Below are positions 45,180-58,487 of a stretch of 64,000 nt of DNA, piece after piece. Under the pieces are notes generated by a model. That model was not told the DNA's origin and searched no databases. It saw only the letters and a program-made list of their open reading frames with translations. The stretch is from Colius striatus (lineage: Eukaryota; Chordata; Aves; Coliiformes; Coliidae): NCBI RefSeq assembly GCF_028858725.1, contig NC_084790.1, positions 64,501 to 128,500 on the forward strand, in the 5' to 3' direction. Made by a program: the position numbers and the translations under genes. Position 1 is the first letter of the stretch; each line of letters starts with the position of its first letter.

Positions 45180-45858
45180 CACTGTGACAAGGGGCTTTAC
45201 GTAAATCATGACAGGAAGAATGTAACAGATTCCACATCACCGCTGGATTACACCTTTCCAAAACCTTTAGGAGCCAGTATAAAGCAAAATGTCTTTCTGT
45301 CCTGATGACTGTACCCACAGAAATTTACTTATGTTGGTTAAATGTTTGCTAAACCAAATCTTATCACAAATGGCAACAAGTAACACTTTCCTGTCCTTGT
45401 TAGTACATATTTCCCCGTCTGTAAAAGCACACAGGTTTTACATTTCACTAGGGCTTTTCTTCCATTTAAGCTGATGAAGCATGGATACAAAAAGAGGATA
45501 GTATTCATCATCACAACACTTCTCTGAAACCATTATTATGCCAACACACTCGTTTTAAAAGAATAAACAAGCTTTGATCATTCCACACCACTGGCCTTGT
45601 AACACAGAATATTTGGGAGGATGGAGAGTTGGCATAAAAAGAAAATAAAATCAATATTGAAAGGTTTTTCAGTCTTATGGATCCTCACCAGAACAGAGAC
45701 AAGATTTCCTAAACTTTCAAGCAAATTAAATACACTTATTTAAAAAAAAAGAAAAAGAAAAAGAAAAGCACACAAAAGTATCATTAGTAAAACGGGGTTG
45801 ATATGAGAACCTGAACTTTGGAAGCAGAAGGTCATGAAATTCTTCACTTCTCACTTAC

Positions 45859-45921
45859 TTGGATTTATAACAATTCTTGTTCCTTGACCAAATGTTAATC
45901 TCCCAACATTTCCTGCATTGA
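45859..45921 (-). CDS. TRAJ: TRAJ segment (intact), most distal good J
   Basis: Encodes NAGNVGRLTFGQGTRIVINP; donor GTAAGT. RSS: CACAGCC, 12 bp, ACAAAAATC. It is the intact J furthest from TRAC, so it would be among the first used in primary rearrangements. Confidence 0.9.
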
Positions 45922-47192
45922 CACAGCCAGCAAGTGCTTTACAAAAATCACATACAGAAATGCGTTTGTCTTTGTAACTCCTCCTCTCCTAGTTGAGAAG
46001 TTAACTACACACAGTCGTGAGTATTAAATTATTATATCCATCGTTTATTACTGAAGGAGATTCATAACTGAAAACTTCACCCTTAACCTGCTAAGATGTA
46101 ATTGTATGTGCCTCTTCCTTTCTTTCCACTTTAAATTCGAAACTCATTTATTTTACCAAGGAGTAAACATCACTACACATCACCTACACATCTACTTTCA
46201 ATTGTAAAAATGTTTGAAAGGCAATTCACCACTAGGGGGAAAAAGTCCTCAAAACAACTGATTGTACCATGAGTTTATTTCCGTTCCTGAAGGTGAATAA
46301 CCAGTTGCAGAGAACTCAGAGCAATGGTATAGGCAGTAACAAAAACTTTAGTGAACTTAGTTTCTACTGATACTTTATTTTCTGGCAAACACATGGTCAG
46401 TTCTGGCTTAAAATGCAGAGATAACTGCTTCCTGTGAACATTGCCAAAACAGAACAGGCTGCAGCAAGTTGCTTCCACTCCTGTTTAAAGATTGTGTCAT
46501 ATCCAATCATACAGGCAGGAAGAGTCTAATACAAAATATTGAGCTCCTATGAGTCAAATGAAACCTGCTTTTTGTCTGACTTTTAGAAGTCATCTGGAAA
46601 TATATGAAAGCGGTTTCTTCTGGAAAACACTAAATTCTTCCCTGCTCCTATCAGAGGTCTGATTGTCTGCTGAGACAAAAATCTTTTGTTTTTTTCCCTT
46701 CACATGGTGCAAAGAAATTGACACTCTGGGTGCGCTACATGTTCAAGGGAATTAGATGTCTCAAGACAGTACAGAAACATATCCTAAACATGTGAGCTAC
46801 CGAAACTTAGTACAGATGTCCTAGTTCCCTCTATAATCAGTAGAAAAGCACAAGCAATTTTCAAGCACAATTCTCATCTTGAAGCTCTTAAATCTAGAAA
46901 AAAACCTTCAAAAAACAGTGAGAGAGACAGAAGCAAAGCCACCTTGGGCTAGCAGATTTCACCTTGAATGCTTTGTGTCAAAGGGAGTAAGCCTGGGCTC
47001 ACAAGTCTGACAATTTCAAGATGAACATTCTCTTACTCTTTATGCAAAATATGGCACAGCCACTAACTGTGGAAACACAGACAGTGGAAAGTTTCTCACT
47101 AGGGTAAGAAATTACCTGTAAATCCCTAAATGCTAAAGCTCCTGACAGCATCATGAAATTCAGTTTTTGAGGTGCTTATTTCTGACACTCAC

Positions 47193-47255
47193 CTGGATGA
47201 GCAGACAGCCTTGTCCCCTTTACAGAAGCCAGCTTTCAGTAGGCATCTATGGAGC
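47193..47255 (-). pseudogene. TRAJ pseudogene
   Basis: Reads KGTRLSAHP before a good donor GTGAGT; Phe-Gly is lost (SVKGT) and a stop lies in the 5' part. No clear RSS. Confidence 0.6.
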
Positions 47256-48135
47256 TTTATCGTGATAAAGACCTTTACCAAAAAGCTTGAACTCAAAAGA
47301 ATTTTTTAACTTTGAACTTCTCTCTGAGTTCTTTAAACTTTTTTTTTTTTTTTTTTTGTAAAGAAGTTTTTAAAATTTTTAATTTTAACTTTCATGGATC
47401 TCCCAGGATGTTTCTTATCAGGCTCCCTAGATCAAAACTCTAGGAAAAATTCGCATTACATTTTGCTATGGTGAATACCACTGCTGTGAGATCCTACCTC
47501 ACCAGCCCATCTCATACCTATCACAGGAGGGACTGTAGTCACATCCTTCTATGCTAACAGCAAGTATAGGAGCCAGAATAATTAAATGTAACCATAAAGA
47601 TGGGTAAGAAAAAGCACGACAGGAGCACTTCCTCCATCCACCTTATTTAGTGCTTATGTTATCCCAGTTTACACCAGTCTGTAAGACTGAGGCCCCTCAC
47701 CTCAAATTTGTCTAAAAATCATCATCCAGTACAGCCTAAACACAACAATGACATTTCTTCACCTCAGGTTTCTTGTTTGGGGGCTTTTTGTTTGCTTTTG
47801 TTTTAAGCTTCCCCATTCACTGAACAGTGACATAATTATTGCTGTGTTTTTTCCCACCCATCTTTCATATCTGGCTGCACTTTCTGTTTTGAATGTTGCC
47901 TCTGGGAAGTTGCCTTATCACTATATTAGATAATAGCTTTCAAAGAACCTACTGCAAGCAGGATTTTACTGATTATCTTCCTTTTACTTCACAAAATTGG
48001 CTTCTATAGTTGGCAGTGAAGTAATTTGTGCTTCTGTCTGTTTTTTTTTTTTTTTATGATTGGGAATTTTAAATGGGAGCAAGGCACTTGGAGATTCTTT
48101 CCTCATATTTCTCTAGTTGAAAACAAGCACCTTAC

Positions 48136-48183
48136 CTGAATGCACTCTTAGATATATTCCACCCACAAATCACTGTTTAGGCT
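48136..48183 (-). pseudogene. TRAJ pseudogene with a good RSS
   Basis: In the J frame the sequence reads FVGGIYLRVHS with donor GTAAGG, but a TGA stop precedes it and FGxG is FVGG. The recombination signal is still well kept: CACAGCA, 12 bp, ACAAAAATA. Confidence 0.6.
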
Positions 48184-48199
48184 CACAGCAGCTCTGCCC

Positions 48200-51100
48200 T
48201 TTACAAAAATACGACTTCCCTCTCCTCCTGAAATTTTAGGTGTTTTTATCACACCTTATGGATTTTAACTGTCACATAGAAATATTGGTAATTTTAATTT
48301 TAAGTCAACCTGACAGGGATTAAATATTCAAAGTCATGAAAAAACCCAAACATTAAAATGAACAGCACCTCAAAAAGCAGCCACATTTTTAACCACTGAG
48401 AAAAGGTAACTGACATAATTGTGATGAAATAAACAATTTTGCTGTAACTCTTCTAAAACATGTGCAGATATTCTTTAGAATAAAAGGAATATTTATTCTA
48501 AAGGTTTTACTTTTATCATTAACACAATCTTTCTTTCTGTGTCATGCTCCATAGAGAAGAAAAACATTTTTAATGGATATTCAGACTCAGCTGAAAAAAA
48601 TACCTGGGCCTCTATTTAAAGAATGTTATATTCCAGTATAGCCTAGCCAACCAGTTCCACTTCAGTCAAACAGTCTCAAGCAAATTTACTCACAGAAAAG
48701 GAAAGAATAAAAATAGTAGAACCAGCAGCTCATCAGATTTTCACTTGGGTAGAAACACAGCAAGGATTATTTTTCACTCTGAGTTATAGTGGCTGAATTA
48801 AAGAGTGTATGTGGTTTCTGTACAGCAGTTCCCTTCCAGTTCCTGGCATCACTGTGTAACACCACCTCACTAAAATAAACCAAACTCAAATATCCCTTGT
48901 TACCACATGCAGATCAACGTTATCTGTGTCAGCCACAGTGTTATTTGGAATTTTACTTCTATTGCCTTTCACAGGTTTCAGAGATATTGCACAACACAGT
49001 GAAGGAAGAGGAAAGGATGGAGGCAAAGAAGTAAAGAAGGGAGTGATTATTGCTGTTCAAATTTTCAGTTTAGTTGTGGGAAACTTTTGATTCCATCCAT
49101 GCAAAAAATGATTTATATATAAAATCATCAGCTTTCCAAGCTGCTCTGTGTGTGCAATCCCTATGAGAAGTCAGAGGTTTTCAACTAAATCCTGGCAGAG
49201 ATGTGAGGAGGAAAAACTGCCCAGTTCATCACAGGGTGAGAAGCAGCAGATTAAATCATTGAACAGTTTTAAACACCTCACCCAGAGCTCCAGATACACT
49301 AACTTGTTCCCAAACAGAAACTCTCTCCCTGATGCTACTATCAAACATATAAATGGAACAGAATTCAAAGCAAGAACAGACCCATTCTGTATTTCTAAGT
49401 CAGTCAGACCTCTGCATTAGAGGTTTCAAGGAATTTAATTTCTCTCTCTTGTTTCACACATATTGGACATATTCTTTTTACCAGAGTCCTACAGCAAGTG
49501 ACCATCTCTAAGGCCAATCCTTTAACATCTGCCCACCCTTTGATCATCCCACTACACCTGGTTACATCTGCTCAAAAGCACAGCCCTCAGTATAACCACT
49601 ATTGTGACTGCAGCACATCTGAATTTCCAGTTTGATGACATTAAAGCAGCATTATATACACAGGTGTGTGGCATGCAAAATTCCCAGCCATCAGAAAACA
49701 GACTTACCTGTTTCCAGAAACAGCCAAGTCCATGGACAGAACTAACGTGGACTGGTCCTTCCACAGTCAGAAGTATCTGCAGAAACCCTCGAAGTTCGAA
49801 GGAGCAGAGAGCCTCACCCGAAGAGCACATCTCCTCTGTAGCCTTCCTAAATGCATCAGCTTGCCCTATAACTTCTTTACCACAGGGCATCAGACACTTT
49901 GGCACTTGAATCCATCTATCTCCATATCAGCCTCTTCACTGCCTGAAGCCTGCAAGGAGGAAGTTTGGACTGCATTCCTTCCCATTTCAGGCATCCTCCA
50001 TCCCTGCCCTTAGAAAACTCTATCCTGCTTCAGATGTAACAGCTTTTCAGGGCACAAACATATCCCTTAATCCAGCAAGACATCTTTTCTCCATCCTAAG
50101 TGCATTCTGGCACCGAGTTTCTTCAATGGCTTACAGCTTTGAGCTCTCTCAGAAACACTAATAAATTTCAGGAGCAGTGCTGCAGGTGTTTCCCATCTTC
50201 TACTCCATTTCTTCTGTTACAAGTCACACCTCTAGAACTGGTTTAGCTGGTATCTTGGAATAAAGCTTCTTTGGATCTCAGTTCTGCTGTTCATCTTCTT
50301 TCACTTATGCGTTTCTGGCACTGGGTGTTCTAAAGCTTTTACATTGCATAGCAAGGGTTTTCATCTGCACCAGCTGACAAGGCAAGAATGCAAATGAAGT
50401 GCGCAGTTTCATTTGTGGCAGGTGCAGCGACAACACTTATTATGAGGTTTGGGGGTTTGGTTTTTGGTTGGTTTTGTAGGTTTTTTTTTTTTTTCCCCAT
50501 TTGACCTATTTACTGGATTTCATCAAACTGAAAATGTTCTGAGAACAATAAACACTTTGACCACTAGGCAGCAGGAGAGACCAGGAAACTCAGTTCAAAT
50601 CAATGTATCTAATTTTACCAGGAACTTTTCTGTATTTTGGGGAAACACAACAGGCAGCTCATATTATGCCCAGTAGAATGCAGGAGTATCTTTATCATAT
50701 TACATTTTTTTATGCTGCACGAGGAAACAGAAGGATTCAGCTGTACAGAAAGCTGTTTATTCGTTATGATCCTCATGCAGTTTGGCATTGCTTAGAGTAG
50801 TAACAAGAACATTTTGATACAACGAGCTGTAAACTTTTGGCAGAAAATGTCCATGAGGCTCAGTAGCATTCAGAAAACAAATGCACACTTCAACCATGAG
50901 AAGACATTGTCAGTGATAAGGATTTAATGCTTCATCCAGCTCAAAAAGGTCTGAAGCCTTCCCGACCCGGGATGTGACCACCAATGGGTAAAAAAAAAAA
51001 TGGCTAAGTACACCATACATATCTTAATAAGTTAAAATTAGAAAACAATGCCAAAAAAGGTAATTAAAATAGAGAAGAGCAGAACAGCCATAAAATTGCA

Positions 51101-53020
51101 ATAAGCAGAAACACAACTTAAAAATTTCCTGATGTTGACAAAATTGAACAGTACTTGAAATGCTATTGAGAGGAACGTAAAACAGCTCGACTTACCTAAA
51201 ATATGATGTTCTCTTTGTGCATTGCCCAAATGAAGATTATTCAGGAGTTAGCAAAGTAGTTTAGATTTTTACTTGAAATCTAGATATCATCATTATAATG
51301 GACCCTTCCACAGGAAAGCAAAGTAACTTTCTGAGCAGCTTGGCTACAGAAGTTACTGTACAGTTAAATTAAATCTAGCAGATAAATGACCATGATGATA
51401 TTTAGATGAAAATGAATAATGATATTTAGATGTCTTTCAGACATAATAAAGAATAAAATCCAAGTCTACTACACTATTTGAAGCCTGCAACAAAATTACT
51501 TGACCTTGCAGAAAGCTGTCACATGTCACAATTTGATTAAGGATTGTAAATATTGCCATTTTGTGTAAAAGTGCTGATGGTGAAATTGGTGCCTTAAGCT
51601 CTCTCTTCAAAATGCAATTTTATTGCAGTAGATGTACAAAGACACAGAAATACTCAGAAAAACTAAAGCAATGACACTTTGTGTTACTAAAAATAGCCAT
51701 ATTTTCTTCCACATACTTAGTAGGGAAAGGTGTATAATGTGCTCTCTCTGTCTCGAACAGCTTGACTGACACTGGAATGCTTTAAAGAGGTGAATTTCTG
51801 TACAGATTGCGCCAAGTATTCTCAAAAGTTTTTGCACTAATTCTGACACTGAACTCCCTGAGGATGCAAGGATCTTGAACTTAGAAGCTACCAGGAACTT
51901 CATCTGCCCCGCTGCAACAGATTTCTGGACATCCTAAGCTTGTCTCTCCTTTTCATGTCTTATAGATAAATATCTAGGATCAACAATGTACACAGAAGGA
52001 ATCCTCCTCCAAGATGCCAAACATGATATAGGCCCTACATGTCTTTGTCATTTGACATTGATGGCAGTCCTGCAACAGCAGCTGTAAAGCTAAAAGCCCA
52101 GTTTCCCAGAGATGCTGTGACTCACCTGCTCTATCATCTCTCCACATCTTGTTTGGAGTTCTGAGGAATATCCAGCAAAATGTCATTCCATAGTTTGCAC
52201 AGAGACGCAGAAATGGCACTCCCAGTCTGAGTCTTCCCTGAGAGATTGCAAAGAAGTGTGGAGTGCAAGACAAAAAGATTCAGGGAGACATCAGAAAACC
52301 ATGATCAAAAAACTAGCTAGTGAATGGCTTCCCCTGATACACATTATGATTGTAGAATGCACTAAAGTATTATGCTGGTTTTGTATTTGCCATGCAAATT
52401 TCACTCATCATCTTCATATAGTGAGAGTCATCTAGGTGTGTGCAGGGACTGACTAACCTGACAAAGCTTAATTAAACCGACCTTACTTAGGCATTCTGTA
52501 GAAGCTGCCTCAAAGCCATCAATAGTAGATCAGTCAATATATGAAAAGCCTTATTTCCCCTTCAGGATGTGGTTAACTTGTCTTTCAAAACAAGGGGGAT
52601 CTAGGCTCGTGTGTTGTAACTTAGTCATAATGTTGACCACAGCATCCTGTCTGTTGCCTGTGAGAGAAAGAGGTGTTGGGGGATGTGTGTGTTGGGGCCT
52701 TTTTGAATAATAACCAAGTTGCTATGTAAAATATCTTTCCATCACACCACCTTTCATTAATTCTTCTTGGCCTGTTCCTAGTACCAATGAGTGTAAAAAA
52801 ACAGCATGCTTTTTCTGAAATGTGCATTTTCCTTCCTCACCCTCATCTCAAACTTTTAATTGGTTGCTCCTTAGACATGTGTCTCACAATGCAAAAGAAA
52901 GATGCATCTGAAAGACTAGATCTCATTTGAATGTCTATTCTGACTGGTCATCAGGACAGTTGTGTTTCAGCAATCTCCATCCCAAGTTCATAAGAAAAAG
53001 CACAGAACAAACCACAGCAT
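48200..53020. other. Gene-free stretch between the J-alpha array and the TRDC 3' end
   Basis: No J, V or constant exon is recognised with confidence. This is where the T-early-alpha promoter and exon lie in mammals. Splice-donor-like sites on the minus strand occur at about 49710 (CAGGTAAGT), 51196 (TAGGTAAGT) and 52130 (CAGGTGAGT). A T-run lies near 50481. Confidence 0.35.
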
Positions 53021-53036
53021 GTAGGCTTAGTAAAAC

Positions 53037-53042
53037 TTTATT
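53037..53042 (-). terminator. TRDC: Poly(A) signal AATAAA, probable TRDC 3' end
   Basis: AATAAA on the minus strand, about 1.24 kb downstream of the TRDC exon 3 donor, followed by T-rich sequence. The last, non-coding TRDC exon should end about 15-25 bp further (near 53015-53025). The acceptor of that exon was not located. Confidence 0.55.
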
Positions 53043-54277
53043 TTGGTCACTACTTCTGTAACCTAAAATGCTATTTGCCACACATTTTGCAGAAGAAATG
53101 CGGGTTTAATAAATAAATGCTTCCAAGACTGAACATTATCTGACTGAACTGTATCACTTCAGTTCCAACACAGGTCTTCTCATCTACATTACAAAATTGT
53201 TGGTGTTAAAGCCATCTGAAAAAAAATTGAAGCTATAAATAGCATCTACTCTGCCTGAATTCTCTCAGCAGTAATACATCAGTAATGCAACATGCCTGCA
53301 AATGTTGTTTTAAAAGGGTTGTGAGGACATGATATTTTTCAGAGCTATTGAAGCAAGCTCGATGCTTCTATGCAGAGGCTAGAACAGTGGGGTAATCAAT
53401 TTCTACTTAGCAGGGGGATAGGGAAAAATGCGGTCTCCTCAGTTCACAGAGGAAAAAGAAATGGCAAAAACAGCTACAAGTCTTAAAATCAAATACACTA
53501 GCTGGACAGGACTCAGCAATATAGAATATCTGAAGGGGAGGGTGCTGTGTTGTGTTCTGGATGGTTGTTGTCAGCAGATTTGACATTGGCTGTTTGACCC
53601 ATTGTGCTGCTGGGACCTGCTCTCTCCAGTTGCTCTTCAGAGTGCTGCTGCCTTGCTTCCCCACCAGCCGGAAAAGTGGCATTTAAACTACATTTAATGA
53701 TATTGGGGGCTACATGCCATTGTCTGATAGTGAGATCAAACAGATAGACACAAAACTTAGCCTGGACTATCTTTTGTGCCTCTTTGGATACCTTAATTTA
53801 AAAATCCTTCCCCCTCCCCTCTTTTCTCCCACTGCTTCACATGTTAGTGTTTTCAGAGCCTTGTTTTTAGCCCCTTATTTGTCTTCATTTCTCTCCAGGC
53901 TTTGTGCTCTACCACTTGAAATAGCTAATGAGATCTCTCTTAGGCACTTCCGATAATACTCGAGCTGTTCTGGCAAAGAAAGTTTGCCGCAAAGAAAATC
54001 TGGGGAACCAGAGAGCAAGAACTGAGCTTTGGATACGAAAGGGGCTGTTTTCATTGTGGTTTGGGAGTGACAATGGGAGGATTTTCAGATGGGTTTTTTG
54101 TTTGTTGTTGGGGATGAGGTTTAATTAAGCATTGTTGTTCTTTTCTCGAGAAACCTACAGGAGTTATTTAAAGGTAGCAGGTGAAGAGGTATAATGATGA
54201 GAGGTACAAAAAGTCAAGGGGTCGTTCCTGGAATGAGCTTCCAGTATTTCTACAGATCAAGCTACTTGCTTCCTTAC

Positions 54278-54394
54278 CTCAGAAAAAGAACAGCTTGATA
54301 CTCATGAGTGTACTGAAGGCAATACTTTTTGCCAGTAGGACTCTCAAGCCCAACACAGCCATAGACAGCACGTTTGTTTTCTCTCCTTCAGCAT
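54278..54394 (-). CDS. TRDC: TRDC exon 3: transmembrane segment and stop
   Basis: Acceptor TATCACTGAGCAG, then (D)AEGEKTNVLSMAVLGLRV, LLAKSIAFSTLMSIKLFFF and a TGA stop (54281-54279), followed after one base by the donor GTAAGG. The helix has the classical LGLRVLLAK: Arg and Lys five residues apart, used to assemble with CD3. It closely resembles the mammalian Cdelta membrane exon (VLGLRMLFAK...KLFF). As in mammals the stop is at the end of this exon and the last exon is 3' UTR. Confidence 0.94.
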
Positions 54395-54727
54395 CTGCTC
54401 AGTGATAGAGAAAAGACGAGAGAGATCATGGTCTAGATTTGGATATTGTGACATCATCAGAAAGTGGGAAAAAAAACCCCCACAGATTCAGGGAAAGAAA
54501 TGTCATCAAAAGATGAGAGAGACATGTGGCAACAACATGGGATGAGGATGTCTGTCTACACTGGGTTTTGCTTTATGTTGCTTGTCTGCTGCTAAACCAG
54601 CTGCCTTGGAAAAGCAGGTTGTGTTTGATGAATATGTTGTATTTTGATTCCCCTACCCCTGTAAAAATATAGTCGCATGCACTCACCCCCAACCAATGTA
54701 ACTTCACAATCTACTTAGGCAACTAAC

Positions 54728-54790
54728 CTTGTGCAGAGGTGTCTGTGGTGTTGCAAATGTTCTGTGTTGCTGATTCTTCAGCCTGCTTTT
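54728..54790 (-). CDS. TRDC: TRDC exon 2: connecting peptide
   Basis: A 63-bp exon between GTGCTACAG and GTTAGT, phase 1 on both sides, encodes EKQAEESATQNICNTTDTSA plus Gln. Its single Cys is the probable interchain cysteine pairing with the gamma chain. NTT is an N-glycosylation sequon. Joins in frame to both neighbours. Confidence 0.9.
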
Positions 54791-55117
54791 CTGTAGCACG
54801 ATAATGAAAAAGTGTTACAAACGATATTCAGATTTTTAAAAGGATTAAGCAATGTTCATATGCCCCTTTCCACAGGAACGCATGGGCAGTACAGTCTGAG
54901 GCTCAGACGACCACTCCCCAGAAAAGTAGCCCCAGGTTGTTAAACAGTTCAGACCATTTATCCTTTTAAATATCTTTCATCTCTACTTGCTTAAGTACTA
55001 CATGTCGTCCCCGTTTCTATTGGTTACCCAGCACAGTGCTTACTAGCAGGAGAAACAGCAAGCATCAGAAGATGCTGCCTCCAGAGATAAGTTGCAGCTA
55101 TACCACAAAACTAATAC

Positions 55118-55402
55118 CTGACAATGTTTCCTTGGCTGCAATATCTCTGCCTTCGTATTTGGCTGTGCAGGACAACTCTGTGCCTTTTGTCACCTTGACC
55201 ACCTTAACAGTATTGTACAAACCTTCTGATGTCAAAAGGGGTGTATTTAGCTCATATATGACTTCATTAGAGGACACCTCCAAGGTGACATTCTTTGTAT
55301 AGAACTTCCTGGCCAAACAAGCTGCTTTCCCAGTGTTGCCATCTTCTTCCAGTTTCTTTAACTTCATCACAATGACTTGTGGGTCAGAACGGCTTACACT
55401 GT
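55118..55402 (-). CDS. TRDC: TRDC exon 1: constant Ig domain of TCR-delta
   Basis: Acceptor GCTTTCTCTTTACAG, then SVSRSDPQVIVMKLKKLEED, GKAACLARKFYTKNVTLEVS, ELNTPLLTSEGLYNTVKVVK, GTELSCTAKYEGRDIAAKE and TLS, then donor GTATTA. The 285-bp exon (95 residues) is a C1-type Ig domain with Cys29 and Cys79 as the disulfide pair; KNVT is a glycosylation sequon; CLARKFYTKNVTL is the usual B-C strand motif of Cdelta. It lies between the J-delta cluster and the J-alpha array, so V-alpha to J-alpha joining deletes it. The product pairs with TCR-gamma in gamma-delta T cells. Confidence 0.94.
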
Positions 55403-56224
55403 CTGTAAAGAGAAAGCATTGTTTGGGCATGATTTGTTTTGATTGCCAACTTGTCTGAGTGCTGTCATTTAAAGTTCAAATATACTCCATCTGTGGCTAG
55501 TTCCTGACATTATCAATGACTAACTGCCTTTTTTTTCCCTTATTATTTCTTGCTGCTGCTTCTAAAAGATCAGATCAAGGACAGAGAGTAGGGGGTTTTA
55601 TGGGAGCTTTAATTTCACAGGATTCTCAGCCTCCTTTTTCCGAAGCTCATTCCTACATGTGAATACTTTATAAGGACTTGCAAATGAGAACTTTTATGCA
55701 TGACACTCCAAGAGTCAATACACATTGCCTTCTCAACAATTTAACTCCTAAAATACCATTTTGATCAAGGACTGTCTTGCAAATTCATGAGACACAAGAG
55801 AATAACTGTTTTTCCTTAACTCTCCATCCCCTCCCCCAAATCTTCTTCTGATGTGGCTAAAAGGTTTAACCACAGTAAGAGTAATAGGACAAAGATAAGT
55901 CAGTTTGTTGCTTCACTGTTGTGCAAGGTTACGCCAACGAGTGACATTATTTGCAGAAATGAAGTGCTGCTGCTGGACTGGGGACAAGGTTGATCTTTTC
56001 AATAACAAATGCTCAGATGCAAGAAGGATTTTTGTCTCTAAGATGGGGAAGTAGGAGAGAAGCAATCAGAAGTCTGTGAATTGTGTATCTCCCCTTCTCC
56101 AGGAGTTTCTGAAAAGGTCAAGAACTTTCAGTTGTGGGGAAAGTTTTCCTCATTAGACATTGCACGTGCTGTGACTTATTCCAACACATTCAGGAGGCAA
56201 TGAAAAAAAGACTAATACTAGTAC

Positions 56225-56283
56225 CTGGTTCAACAAAAATTCTTGTGACTGTTCCAAAAAGTGTGACCTTTCTCATCCATCTG
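56225..56283 (-). pseudogene. TRDJ: J-delta-like segment with FGTVT, no clear RSS
   Basis: Reads RKVTLFGTVTRIFVEP with phase-1 donor GTACTA, 0.8 kb 5' of TRDC. The ending FVEP is J-delta-like, but Val replaces the second Gly of FGxG, and no CACAnnn-12-nonamer signal is visible at its 5' end. Probably not usable. Confidence 0.55.
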
Positions 56284-57715
56284 CTGTGACATACTGCTTG
56301 TCCCACAGCTGCAGGGCCAGTTAGGAGTATAATGCAGAATTTGTATAATAAGCTGATTCGAAGGGAAGAGCAACCTGAGGCCAATGAACTTTTGATGTCC
56401 ACGGACAATGAATCTTCTTACCAGAGTCCTTAGATTAGTGTAATAACACTAAAGGATTACCTCTGAAGGTTAAGATACCAACAAACTCCAAGGCATGACA
56501 AACATGCCCTAGCACTGGAATTTTGAAAGAATCTGAAAGATGCTTCCAAACTTTCAGAGTATTTGAAGTCCTTGTTCTCTCATGCATCTTTCCAGACAGT
56601 TACTCTGAAACTTTTAGATACGTATTTTTTTGACTTTTGAAAGGATTTTAGAGTTCAATTCCAAGCAACATACATGAATGATAAAGGTTTCACAACTGCA
56701 AATGCTTTAATTTCAACTATACAGCAGCAGGCTTCTCTGGGAATTTCTTATGACATAGAAGTAATGAAACATGATTTCTTAAACTTGAAATGGATGTCTT
56801 TCAAGGAAACAGGCAGCCACAAAACAATTTAATAGTCAACAAATCATTATGATTTATTGAAAAATAAAATATCTTTGTCCTCAGATCATAGATGGAGAAT
56901 CCAAGGTGGTTCCACATACAAATATCAGGAAAAGATTAGCAACATGAATTTTAATAAAACCAAGAAACTAAAGGGAATAACCCAGCATGCTTCCTTGCAA
57001 AAAAGAGCTCAGCTTATGAAAGCTCATTAGACACACAAGAAAAGATTTACATGACCAGTTTGTCAGGAGCATGCCGATGGATCTCTTTGCTAAAAAGAGG
57101 TGCATTAGGCTTCAAATTTTGCATGGCATCTGCTTTGCAGTCTGGTCAAGAGATCCTTCAAGGCTAACATTTTGCTGAATACGGGTGCTTTTTCAAGGTT
57201 TCATCAAGGGGTTCTGATTTTACTCTCTTTGCCACCCATATCCCAATACTGAGGAACTGAGGTGAAAGCCAAGTGGTACTCTGACACAGCTTCACCTACA
57301 GCAAGCAGATACCAAACAGGAATCAAACATTCACTGAATTCATTTGACCCATTCTGTTTAACCCCAACTCTGAATTATTTAGTAAGATTAAACTAGTACA
57401 GAAACGTCCATAAGATTCCATTCAATGCTATTGCACATCATTCTTCTCTCGTCTCAGTGCTGTCTTTCTAATTCTGACATAATAGACATTCTTAAGAACT
57501 TAAATGTCAGCCTACACAGAAACGTTATTTCCACCCAAGCATTACTTTTTTAATACTTAAATCATCTAACCTCACACAAAAATAGCCTAAAGTCCAAGTA
57601 GCTACTTTAAAGCATTAGGGAGTCACTGGCTGAGCTTAAGGAGGAAGAAAAGGAATAAAAGTAAAAATCCAAACAAGAACAACTGAGACAAGGTTAATAC
57701 ATAAAGAATACCTAC

Positions 57716-57768
57716 TTGGCTCCACGGTCAGTTCAGTCCTGCTCCCAAAAACAAGTGGAGTCATAATA
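57716..57768 (-). CDS. TRDJ: TRDJ segment with FGSR motif
   Basis: Encodes IMTPLVFGSRTELTVEP; donor GTAGGT, phase 1. RSS in plus reading: CACAGTT, 12 bp, TCAAAAAAG. The C-terminal TVEP is typical for J-delta. The second Gly of FGxG is Arg. Confidence 0.85.
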
Positions 57769-58487
57769 CACAGTTTAAACACATACATCAAAAAAGGCTC
57801 ATCTTGCAATTCCCCCCCACATACCTTTCCTTTCCAGGTGCTGTAACATGGTTCTGCCAGAGTCTGCTAGTCCTGTGCTTTCTTTGTTATCTGAGAAGGG
57901 GCCTTTTGTGGTTTCTGTTCTCCAGTATTTTTAAACAGTCAATATACTAGCAAGCTGCTCCTCTAGCATAATGCACTGGGAAACATCTTCAGCAGGAGTA
58001 AATGTACACAGTGCAACTGTGGTTGATAAAGAGAATTATTTCTTTATCAGACCCCAGAAGCCTCAACTGAGCCCCACTATTTTGCATTATCTGAAAATGC
58101 ATACACAAATTCCTACAACCCCTTGTGTTTGGAAGGGATTTATGTACATACAGGACTCTACATGAGAAACAAGAGCATCACACCATCATTTCTGTGAAGG
58201 TCTGAAATGGCAATACCATGCTCAAAATGAGGCAGTGAAAACCCACTGGGGTATAAGACCCTTCACAGTAAATTTGGGCCAGAGTCCTATCCAGACTGGG
58301 ATATAAGATACAACACATTAAGTATTGCACATCCAGTGCCTGGGGATGATGGAGCAGTAACAATATATAGAGGCAGCCTTCCTAAACAGAGAGATTATTG
58401 CAGCAGAAAAATCTTACAGTGAACCCAAACCATTAGATTCCTCCCCCACACTAACAAAATATTTACAAATAACATAATGACACTTAC

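Noticed and set aside
51190..51245. J-like ending before GTAAGT at 51196 (LHLGNAQREHHIL)
   Set aside because: No FGxG, no Val-x-Pro end, and no RSS upstream. Kept only as a splice-donor candidate.
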